The notes under the pieces were generated by a model. It was given only the letters and a program-made list of their open reading frames with translations, did not search any database and was not told the DNA's origin. The position numbers were made by a program, and so were the translations under genes. From NCBI RefSeq assembly GCF_008329905.1, contig NZ_CP032155.1, positions 2,418,001 to 2,482,000 on the forward strand: a DNA stretch of 64,000 nucleotides, read 5' to 3'. This DNA comes from Mycobacterium sp. ELW1 (GTDB lineage: Bacteria > Actinomycetota > Actinomycetes > Mycobacteriales > Mycobacteriaceae). Positions within the stretch are counted from its first letter, which is position 1. Each line of letters starts with the position of its first letter. Shown piece after piece: positions 53,781 through 61,142 of this stretch.

Positions 53781-56249
53781 TCACGCCGGTTGGCCGGTAA
53801 GTCGAATCTGAGCTTTGACTGCAGCTTTCAGCTCAGCCGAAGCATTCTCGATTCGGGGGCGCACGATCTTGTCGTAAATCAGTTCTGCCGCGTGCCAGGC
53901 GATGCTCTGTACCGTCTTCTTGGTGCGGCCGCCATCGAGTTCCGCAATTTCATCGGCCAAGGTTTTGTCCAAGTTCTTGAATATGGGAAGGATAGGGATG
54001 AAGCCGATCGCGTCGCCCATGAGGTCGTAGACTTCGTCGTAGATCTGATGCTTGCTTTTGCTCGCAATTGCGTTCAAGAGCTGACCGATATCGATGCCCA
54101 GGCTCACCGCGGCAAGCCCGTCGCCGATCAACGGGATCCAGCCGAAGTACGTATTGAACCTCTCCCAGGTCTTCTCCCAGATCGAGTCGTCCTTGCCATG
54201 CAGGTATTCCCATTCGTTCGTGGAATACGTAGTGACGGTGAGCGATCGGCTCAACCCGCTTCCGGCGAACTCGGCGTCGATGGCTTTCGCCGTATAGGTG
54301 TAGGTGACATCGGAGTCCAAGTTTTGGTCGGTGTAGGACTCACCGCTGTTTTGCAGTTGGGCGATCAGTTGGCCGTCGCGGTAGATCCAATAGCTGACGA
54401 CTCGGCTGTCGGTTGCACCTGCCGACACCGTGAGCACAACAGACTGATCCGTGACCTCGGACCTCGTGAGCTTCGGTACGGGCAGCGGCTTTTCTTCGCC
54501 TCCTCCGCCGTTGCCGCCACCGCCGCCCGTGCTGCCCGTCGTGGTCACCAGAATGGCCACGCTCTCGTCGCTGTAGTTACCTGCGGCGTCAAAAGCCTGG
54601 GCCGTGTAGGCGTATTCGGTTCCCGGCGTGAGGTCGGTATCGACGAAGCTCTGACCCGCCTTGATGGGCGCGACATTGATCTGTAGGCCATCGCGGTAGA
54701 TGTCATAGCCGTCAACCCCGACGTTGTCCGTGCTACCGGAGACGGACAGGGTGGCAGTCGTCGTCGTAATGGTGCCGGCGGTGATCGTCGGCGCGGTCGG
54801 CGGTTCGGTGTCCTCGGCCGGGGTCTTCACCAGAAGAGCTGGGCTGTCCAGACTTTCGTGCCCCGCGGCATCGACTGCCCGAGCGGTGTAGACGTAGGTG
54901 GTATCGGGTTCGACTGCCGTATCGACGAACGTCGTCCCGGTCGCTACGGCCGTTCCGTTCGCTTTGACGATGGTGGTGAAGATACCGCCGTGACCGTCGT
55001 CATAGGAGGAGACGCGGTAATAGTTGTATCCCACGACCGCGACGTCGTCGGTGCTTCCCGACGGTTTCAGCGTCACGCTGAAAGGGGTGAGCTTCGAGGT
55101 GGCGATGGTTGGGGCTTTCGGCGCCGTGATGTCGCCACCGGGGAAGACGGGCACGATATTTTTCGGCAGGATGACGACCGAGTACGAACTCTGCCAGCTG
55201 GGATCCGTCGTCGCCGGCATCGCAAGAGTGAAGCCGCCATTGCCATCAGGGGCGAGCGCGATGATGGGTGCGGGGTGGACGATCGCGTCGCCGATGGTGA
55301 GTTGTTTCCCGCCGGTGATGGCCGAAGGGTCCGTAGGCGATGTCGCCACCAGCCACGCGGTGTAGTTGGACGCGGAGTAGGTCAGGTGCAGCTCTATAGC
55401 CCGGTTTTTCAGCTGGGATTGGACGAACGGGTTCTGGGAGTACGGCGTCGAGTAGGTGTACGTCGTCTGAGTCACTAAAGAGTCGTCTGTGTAGGCGTCG
55501 TCGAAGCTGCCCAGATACGTATTTTTCAGCGTCCATGACGTGTCGTCCAGCGTCGCCGGAACTCCGTTCTGAGTCGGACCCGCCGTCGGAAACGACATGT
55601 AACCGCCGTACTTCGCAACCTCAATTCCCAGCTGACTCCAGGTGCTGATCGGGACCGTGGTCGTAGCCGCTGCCGGGGCGATCGTCGCAGCGGATTGGCC
55701 GTCATCAGTTGGGCGGCGAGCGACTCCCAGCATCACCCACAGAGATTGCAGTTGAGCTGGGGCGCCGGGACCTGGAGGTAGCAGGGGAACCACGGCGTTG
55801 AGCCCGGTAACACGTGCCACCGCTTGGGCGGCCTTCGGGTTCGTTGATACCGACGGTGACTGTGGGACAACGGGATCCGTTTCAGCAGAGTTGGGAAGCT
55901 TTGCGATGACGGGCTGCGGTCCGTTGGTTGTGGCCGGTGCGATGGCGGGCGTGGCGGCCGGTTGCGGCTCCGCAGTCGGCGCAGGTTCGGGCTTCGGCCG
56001 GGCCGCCGTCACGACGCCGACGCCGCTCGACTTCTTGGGGCTCTTGTTCGCCTTTCCCAAGCCTCCAGGGGGCGTACGACGTTTGGAATCGGCTTGAGCA
56101 CCGTGCCGCTGTCCCGCCGCGGTGGATGAATCAGACGAGTCAGCCCTCGAAGGGCCGTTGTCGGCCCATGCCGGAGTCGCGAGCGCGGTCCCCACTCCGA
56201 GCATGACAGCGAGTGCGCCGACGCGGCCGACGTAGCGTGAATAGAGCAT
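53781..56249 (-). CDS. Secreted fibronectin type III repeat protein
   Basis: An 822-residue exported protein. The signal peptide (ALAVMLGVGTALATPAWA) is followed by a basic, Pro/Ala-rich disordered region to about 170 and a folded N-domain (about 190-370). Three fibronectin III repeats follow, recognised by recurring STDDVAVVGYNYYRV, STDNVGVDGYDIYRDG and ATDSRVVSYWIYRDG, with a Gly-rich linker before the third. The C-terminal helical domain contains FGWIPLIGDGLAAVSLGIDI. ATG 56249 with GGGGGA upstream. Function unknown; probably surface or carbohydrate-associated. Codon usage looks less GC-extreme than its neighbours. Confidence 0.82.
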   Translation of the reverse strand: MLYSRYVGRVGALAVMLGVGTALATPAWADNGPSRADSSDSSTAAGQRHGAQADSKRRTPPGGLGKANKSPKKSSGVGVVTAARPKPEPAPTAEPQPAATPAIAPATTNGPQPVIAKLPNSAETDPVVPQSPSVSTNPKAAQAVARVTGLNAVVPLLPPGPGAPAQLQSLWVMLGVARRPTDDGQSAATIAPAAATTTVPISTWSQLGIEVAKYGGYMSFPTAGPTQNGVPATLDDTSWTLKNTYLGSFDDAYTDDSLVTQTTYTYSTPYSQNPFVQSQLKNRAIELHLTYSASNYTAWLVATSPTDPSAITGGKQLTIGDAIVHPAPIIALAPDGNGGFTLAMPATTDPSWQSSYSVVILPKNIVPVFPGGDITAPKAPTIATSKLTPFSVTLKPSGSTDDVAVVGYNYYRVSSYDDGHGGIFTTIVKANGTAVATGTTFVDTAVEPDTTYVYTARAVDAAGHESLDSPALLVKTPAEDTEPPTAPTITAGTITTTTATLSVSGSTDNVGVDGYDIYRDGLQINVAPIKAGQSFVDTDLTPGTEYAYTAQAFDAAGNYSDESVAILVTTTGSTGGGGGNGGGGEEKPLPVPKLTRSEVTDQSVVLTVSAGATDSRVVSYWIYRDGQLIAQLQNSGESYTDQNLDSDVTYTYTAKAIDAEFAGSGLSRSLTVTTYSTNEWEYLHGKDDSIWEKTWERFNTYFGWIPLIGDGLAAVSLGIDIGQLLNAIASKSKHQIYDEVYDLMGDAIGFIPILPIFKNLDKTLADEIAELDGGRTKKTVQSIAWHAAELIYDKIVRPRIENASAELKAAVKAQIRLTGQPA

Positions 56250-56638
56250 GATCCCCCGAAAATGCGTTGCTGTGGTCCGGTCGGTGTGTTGATTCTCGAG
56301 ATTCAGCAAAATGTAAATCGACTGATAGTAAGCACAGGAAGCTCACAGCTGCCGGTTTTATGGTCCAGCACGTCAAATTTGTTTGCGTTCGTCAGAAAGA
56401 TGCGACGTTCGCAACATAACTACATGTAGAGGGTGCATGGTCGGTCGTGCTCGTCGCCGGCGGCAGTTTCCGCACCCGGCCGCCGAGAAGTGCAGGATGC
56501 TCTCGTCGGCAGGCGCCTCAGGGGTCGGATCGCGGTACCCCTACGGCACCAAGCAATCGATGACAGGTGTCGGTAATTCTTCGCTGCACAGTCGGGCTCA
56601 GTGGCCAACTCGCTCGGCCCGGGCACCCTTCAACGGCG
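56250..56638. other. 389-bp gap upstream of the fibronectin-III gene
   Basis: No supported gene; short open frames on both strands have no domain character. The part near 56290-56410 is AT-rich for this genome (AAATGTAAATCGACTGATAG, then GTTTGCGTTCGTC) and probably holds the promoter of the secreted protein. Confidence 0.5.
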
Positions 56639-58159
56639 CTAGTGCGATTTCTTGAACGTCTTCCGTAGTGCGCTCAGCGCATCGTCGAGCTGTTCGCGGC
56701 AGCGGTTCGCGAGGTCGTCCTCCTGCTGATAGAGCAGGCCGTAGGTGAAGGTGTCCTCGCCCGCGGCGTGCGCTGCCAGCGACTGCTGGGCCAGATGCGT
56801 GCGGCTGACCACACTGTCCTGGTGATCGCCGAGCAGAGTCTGGATGGTCTTGGCCCGGTCCGACACCTTGGGCTCGCCGGTGGCCGCGGCGACGTACCGG
56901 AGTCGCTTGGCGCCCTTGCGAATTCGGTGCAGTGCCTCGTCGCGGTCCTCGGTGGCCTGCGCGGCGTTCTTGGCCGCCTTGTTCACCCGCTTGTACGCCG
57001 AGTCGATGCTGACCGGTTTGGGCTCCTCACCCGGTGCCGCCTGTGGCGGTTGCGCGGCCACCAGTGCCTCCAGCGCGTCGAGCAGCCGGAAGTACCGAGT
57101 CGAGCGCATCGCGCTCAGCGAGCGCCGCAGGCCGGCCTGATAGCTGCGCTGAGCCCCGGACACCAGACGTTCGTACACCGGGCCGCGGACCAAGTCGGCC
57201 GGCAGGGCGGCCAGCGCGGCCTCGTACCGTTCGGCGAGCACCTCGGCGTCGCGGGCGACACCCAGCACACCGGCCAGCTGGCGCAACTCGTCGAGGATCC
57301 AGGCGTCATCGCTCAACCCGAAGGAGTCCTCGGACGCTTGCAACAAGCTGCGGATCTTGCGGGAGATCACCCGCATCTGATGGACCGAGTCGTAGGTGTC
57401 GGCGCGCACCGCGCGGTCCCACACCAGCAGCTCGCCGACCTGCTCGGCGACCGCCTGGTGCACCGGATCGCGGGACGCGTCGTCCTCGTCGGACACCTCC
57501 GCTGCCGTACCCGCCGTCTCCAGCACCTTCGCCAGTTTCGATCCGTGGCCCGCCGGCACCGCCCCGGCGTCGAGCAGCCGATTGCCCAGCCGCTTCAGTA
57601 GGTCGCGCCCGCCGTCCATCTCACCGTCGGTCAGCTCCAGCTCCCACTCATGCCAGCGCTGTTCCTCCCCGGCCTCGCCGCCGGCCCCGAGCGCCCACGC
57701 GCTCACCTCGTCGTCGCAGAACTCGGCGAGCGCCGCGCCGTCCCCGTCGTAGAGCAGCACCACGTTGCGCGTCGTCGAGATCCGGGCCACCGGGGCCAGC
57801 GGGCGGTCCCGTACCACCGCGAGCACGACGTCGAGCAGATCGATGGGCACCGACTCGCCGCCCTCGGGGGAGCTGTCCAGCGGCGCGTGCACCTCGGTTC
57901 GCGCGTCAGGCCCGGCGGGCAGCTTCAGGTGCCAGCCCGCATCGGGGCCGCCGGTACGGCGGCGCAGCGTGATCCGATGGGCATTGAGGTCGCGCCCCGG
58001 GGTGTCGAAGTACACGGCGTCGAGCGACTGCGCGGGTTGGCGCTCCACGCGCGCCACCGCCGAGAGCCCGTCGAACGACGGCAGCGTCGCCCCCGCGGGG
58101 ACGTCGAACTTGCGCTCCACCTCGACATGGCGATTCTTGCCTGCAGTACCCGAACCCAT
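56639..58159 (-). CDS. CYTH and CHAD domain protein
   Basis: A 506-residue two-domain protein. The N-terminal CYTH (triphosphate tunnel metalloenzyme) domain begins HVEVERKFDVP (ExExK-type motif) and runs to about 210. The C-terminal CHAD domain has HQMRVISRKIRSLLQASEDS and DEALHRIRKGAKRLRYVAAA with many conserved His and basic residues; CHAD domains bind polyphosphate. Likely acts in polyphosphate or triphosphate metabolism. The ATG at 58159 is preferred because upstream in-frame codons have no domain content. Confidence 0.9.
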   Translation of the reverse strand: MGSGTAGKNRHVEVERKFDVPAGATLPSFDGLSAVARVERQPAQSLDAVYFDTPGRDLNAHRITLRRRTGGPDAGWHLKLPAGPDARTEVHAPLDSSPEGGESVPIDLLDVVLAVVRDRPLAPVARISTTRNVVLLYDGDGAALAEFCDDEVSAWALGAGGEAGEEQRWHEWELELTDGEMDGGRDLLKRLGNRLLDAGAVPAGHGSKLAKVLETAGTAAEVSDEDDASRDPVHQAVAEQVGELLVWDRAVRADTYDSVHQMRVISRKIRSLLQASEDSFGLSDDAWILDELRQLAGVLGVARDAEVLAERYEAALAALPADLVRGPVYERLVSGAQRSYQAGLRRSLSAMRSTRYFRLLDALEALVAAQPPQAAPGEEPKPVSIDSAYKRVNKAAKNAAQATEDRDEALHRIRKGAKRLRYVAAATGEPKVSDRAKTIQTLLGDHQDSVVSRTHLAQQSLAAHAAGEDTFTYGLLYQQEDDLANRCREQLDDALSALRKTFKKSH

Positions 58160-58460
58160 GCCGCCTAGGGTGTCACACCCAGGTGAACAGGGGGCCGTCG
58201 TCACGAGCTGAACGCGACCTGTGAGCTCGCTGGCACTTCCGGCGTTGCAGGTGTCTGTTGGGTAATATTCGACCGTCATCGTGACCGCACGATCCTCAGG
58301 AGGTGATCACCGATGCTTGGTGAACCTCCGAGTAGTCATCGTCGCTGACTGCGGGCGCTGAGCGCCCCGCCGTCCACTTCCTTCATCTTCTTTTCCTGAC
58401 GTCGTCGCACGCCCATCGTTGGCCGTTGCGCGGCCGTTCGTGTCGGTAGGAGTGTGTGAA
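58160..58460 (+). promoter_or_regulatory. Long leader of the MgtE-N/NRAMP-like operon
   Basis: About 300 bp between the CYTH-CHAD gene and the operon. TAATAT at 58263-58268 could be a -10 element. A leader peptide gene follows (58313-58348), then a hairpin GGGCGC-TGA-GCGCCC (58353-58367). A pyrimidine-rich tract (58374-58398) and a second stem GGCC-N7-GGCC near 58421-58435 lie before the ribosome site GGAG at 58449-58452. The layout suggests transcription attenuation. Confidence 0.6.
58313..58348 (+). CDS. Leader peptide MLGEPPSSHRR
   Basis: An 11-codon gene with an exceptionally strong Shine-Dalgarno, AGGAGGTGATC at 58298-58308 (11 bases complementary to the 16S rRNA end), nine bases from ATG. 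The peptide contains Glu-Pro-Pro early. Acidic plus proline-rich leader peptides (MgtL, MgtP) control Mg2+ transport operons in enterobacteria by ribosome instability at low Mg2+. It is followed at once by a hairpin and pyrimidine tract. The regulatory role is inference. Confidence 0.65.
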   Translation: MLGEPPSSHRR

Positions 58461-59825
58461 ATGTCCGATGTACTAGGCGCTTTGGGCGGGGCGGGCAATG
58501 GGCTGCGCAGGCGGGGGGCCGTTCGCGCCCAACGATTGTCGACCCGCCGTGGTGTCCAACAGGCGGTGGTGTCGGTGGCCGGGCTGGTGGGCGCACCGGT
58601 GTCCAATCAGGCCGGCCAACTCCTCGGCCGGGTGGTCGACCTGATCGCCCACATGCATCCCGAGGATCACTATCCGCCGGTGACCGGATTGCTGGTGCGG
58701 GTGGGCTCGCGGCGCAGTTTTCTGCCGGCGGACGCCATCGGCGAGATCACCCCGCGCGCAGTGCGGTTGCGAACGGCGCGAATGGATCTGCGCGATTTCG
58801 CCCGGCGCCCCGGTGAGGTGCTGCTGGCCGAGGACGTGATGGACCACCAGCTCATCGATCTGGAAGGGCGCCAGGTGCTCCGCGCGGCCGACCTCTATCT
58901 CGCGCGGATGGGTGACGAGTTCCGGCTCGTCGGGCTGGATGTCAGTTTCGCCACCCTGCTCCGCCGTCTCGGGCCGCGGGTCTGGCGCGGCAGGCCGACG
59001 CCGGAACGGGTCATCGACTGGGCGGCGGTGGCGCCATTCGGGGAGGTGACCGCGTCGCCGGCGGCGGTGCATCTGCGCACCACCGACGAGCAACTGCGCC
59101 GGCTGGCGCCGGCCGATCTGGCGGATCTGCTCGAAGATCTGGCCCGGCCGGCACGCCAGCAGCTCCTGGACCGCCTCGGTCCCGACGCCGCCGCCGACGC
59201 GCTCGAGGAGATGGAACCCGACGAGTTGGAAGCGCTCCTGCGGGAGGCTCCCCGTGAGCGGGCCGCTGTCCTGGTCGCCGCCATGGAGCCCGACGAGGCC
59301 GTCGACGCGCTGCGCGACCTGTCCACCGGCGAGCGCGAAGAACTGCTGCGCCGGATGCCGCAGCAGTCGGCTCAGGAGTTGTCCGCGCTGCTGACCTACC
59401 CGGAGGACACCGCGGGCGGATTCATGACGAGCGTCCTGGCGCGCGCGTCGATCACCAACACCATCGGCGAGGTGGAACGGATCGTCGCCGGGCACCGCGA
59501 GCACCGGGCGGAAATCGACGGCGTCCTCATCTACGACGAGGACGGCTTCCTGGTCGCCGACCTGCCGCTGTTCGATCTGATCGCCTATCCGGACGACGAC
59601 ACGATCGCCCAGGTGCTCGATGCGGAGGGCCACCCGCCGCCGTTGACGGTGTCCTCCGACGCGAACGTCGGTGAGGTTGCAGCGCAATTGGTGAAGACCA
59701 GGCGGGCATCGTTGTTGGTGGTCGACTCCGAAGGCCTGCCGATCGGACGGATTCTCGCCGACGATGTGCTCGACGCGCTGCTGCCCGAACGGGGCCGGTT
59801 CCACTTCCCGAGGTTGCTGTCATGA
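58461..59825 (+). CDS. Soluble MgtE N-domain / CBS protein lacking the channel domain
   Basis: A 454-residue cytoplasmic protein. A PRC-barrel-like N-terminus (QLLGRVVDLIAHMHPEDHYP, about 45-175) is followed by an MgtE superhelical N domain (LRRLAPADLADLLEDLARPA, then ALEEMEPDELEALLREAPRE). A CBS pair follows (PEDTAGGFMTSVLARASITN to the C-terminus). In MgtE this N-CBS unit senses Mg2+ and gates a five-helix channel, which is absent here. The stop overlaps the NRAMP-like gene (ATGA), so it probably regulates that transporter. ATG 58461 with GGAG upstream; a longer frame from 58419 is unlikely. Confidence 0.85.
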   Translation: MSDVLGALGGAGNGLRRRGAVRAQRLSTRRGVQQAVVSVAGLVGAPVSNQAGQLLGRVVDLIAHMHPEDHYPPVTGLLVRVGSRRSFLPADAIGEITPRAVRLRTARMDLRDFARRPGEVLLAEDVMDHQLIDLEGRQVLRAADLYLARMGDEFRLVGLDVSFATLLRRLGPRVWRGRPTPERVIDWAAVAPFGEVTASPAAVHLRTTDEQLRRLAPADLADLLEDLARPARQQLLDRLGPDAAADALEEMEPDELEALLREAPRERAAVLVAAMEPDEAVDALRDLSTGEREELLRRMPQQSAQELSALLTYPEDTAGGFMTSVLARASITNTIGEVERIVAGHREHRAEIDGVLIYDEDGFLVADLPLFDLIAYPDDDTIAQVLDAEGHPPPLTVSSDANVGEVAAQLVKTRRASLLVVDSEGLPIGRILADDVLDALLPERGRFHFPRLLS

Positions 59826-61141
59826 CCGCCGAAGACACCCGCCCGGCGGTCACGCCGCCGACGCCGGCCGAAGTGGGCTGGCGACACCGCGCGGCCAGCG
59901 TCATCACGCGGGTGCCCGGAGGTGCCCGAGTGCTGGGGTATCTGGCGATCGCGGGTCCCGGCCTCATCGCGGCCAACGCCGGCAACGATGCCGCCGGGAT
60001 TGCCACCTATTCCAGCGCCGGTTCGCAATTCGTCTATCGCACACTCTTTTTCATGGTCCTGGTGACGGTGGCCTTGGTCCTGGTGCAGGAGATGTCGGTG
60101 CGGCTGGGCACCTTCACCGGCAAGGGGATCGCGGCGCTGATCCGCGAACAGTTCTCGCTGCGGCTGACCGCGCTCGCCTTGTTGTGCATCCTGCTGGCCA
60201 ACACCGGACTGGTGGTCAGCGAGTTCGCCGGTATCGGTGCGGCGTTCGAACTGGTGGGTGTGAGCCGGTATTGGGTGGTACCTCTTGCCGCGGTGCTCAT
60301 CTGGGGTCTGGTGCTGTTCGGCTCCTACCGTTACGCCGAGCGGATCTTCCTGGTCCTGTCGCTGGCGTTCTTCGCCTACCCGGTGGCGGCCATCCTGGGG
60401 CATCCGGACTGGAAAGACGTGGCGACCAACCTCGTCGTCCCGCACTTCGAAATGTCCAGTGAATTCCTGCTTCTGGGGGTCGCCCTGATCGGCACCACGG
60501 TGTCGCCCTACATGCAGTTCTATGCCGCCGCCGAGGTGGTGGATCGCGGTGTGGGTCCGGACAACTTCCGCACCGCGCGGATCGACGCGGTGGTGGGAGC
60601 GGTGTTCGCCTGCATCATCTCGATCACCATCATCATCGCCACCGGCGCCGCCATCGGCGAACGCGGACCGCTGGATTCGGCTCAGGAAGCCGCCGAGGCG
60701 CTGCGGCCGGTCGCCGGCAACAGTGCGGTCGCGCTGTTCGCCGTCGGCCTGCTCGGCGCGAGTGCGTTGGCCGGGGCGGTGGTTCCGCTGTCCAGCAGCT
60801 ATGCGATCAGCGAAGCCGTCGGTGTGGAACGTTCGGTATCACGGCGCTTCACCGAGGCGCCACTGTTCCTGGGACTGTTCACCTTTCAGATCGTGCTGGG
60901 TGCCGCGATCGCGCTGACCCCGGTGAACCTGATCAGCCTGCTCATCGGGACTCAGGTTCTGCAGGGAATCATCACGCCCGTCATCCTGGTGTACATCCTG
61001 GTGCTGACGAATCGGCGTTCGGTGCTCGGCGACGCGGTCAACCGGCCGGTGTTCCGGGTCGTCGCCACCGTCGCGGTGGTCGCGTCAGCGCGATGTCGCT
61101 GTTGCTGCTCGGCTGGACGGTGCTGGGCTGGTTCGGTGTGA
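59822..61141 (+). CDS. NRAMP-related divalent metal transporter with altered metal-site motifs and frameshifted C-terminus
   Basis: A membrane transporter of the NRAMP superfamily, 439 residues as read, about 11 helices. Helix 1, normally with DPGN, reads GPGLIAANAGNDAAGIATYS (45-64). Helix 6, normally A-x-x-M-P-H, reads GTTVSPYMQFY (224-234), so the Met that selects transition metals is missing. This pattern fits the NRAMP-related magnesium transporter (NRMT) branch. The last 18 or so residues (ARCRCCCSAGRCWAGSV) are out of frame. One added base near 61085 would give a normal last helix MSLLLLGWTVLGWFGVT ending at 61146. Coupled to the MgtE-N/CBS gene. Confidence 0.85.
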   Translation: MTAEDTRPAVTPPTPAEVGWRHRAASVITRVPGGARVLGYLAIAGPGLIAANAGNDAAGIATYSSAGSQFVYRTLFFMVLVTVALVLVQEMSVRLGTFTGKGIAALIREQFSLRLTALALLCILLANTGLVVSEFAGIGAAFELVGVSRYWVVPLAAVLIWGLVLFGSYRYAERIFLVLSLAFFAYPVAAILGHPDWKDVATNLVVPHFEMSSEFLLLGVALIGTTVSPYMQFYAAAEVVDRGVGPDNFRTARIDAVVGAVFACIISITIIIATGAAIGERGPLDSAQEAAEALRPVAGNSAVALFAVGLLGASALAGAVVPLSSSYAISEAVGVERSVSRRFTEAPLFLGLFTFQIVLGAAIALTPVNLISLLIGTQVLQGIITPVILVYILVLTNRRSVLGDAVNRPVFRVVATVAVVASARCRCCCSAGRCWAGSV

Positions 61142-61142
61142 C

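Noticed and set aside
56383..56655. A 90-codon frame upstream of the fibronectin-III gene
   Set aside because: Composition is random-looking and it overlaps the end of the CYTH-CHAD gene. No supporting motif.
58261..58460. M-box (ykoK) magnesium riboswitch upstream of the MgtE-N gene
   Set aside because: The leader lacks recognisable M-box consensus stretches. A leader peptide with hairpin and pyrimidine tract is a better fit.
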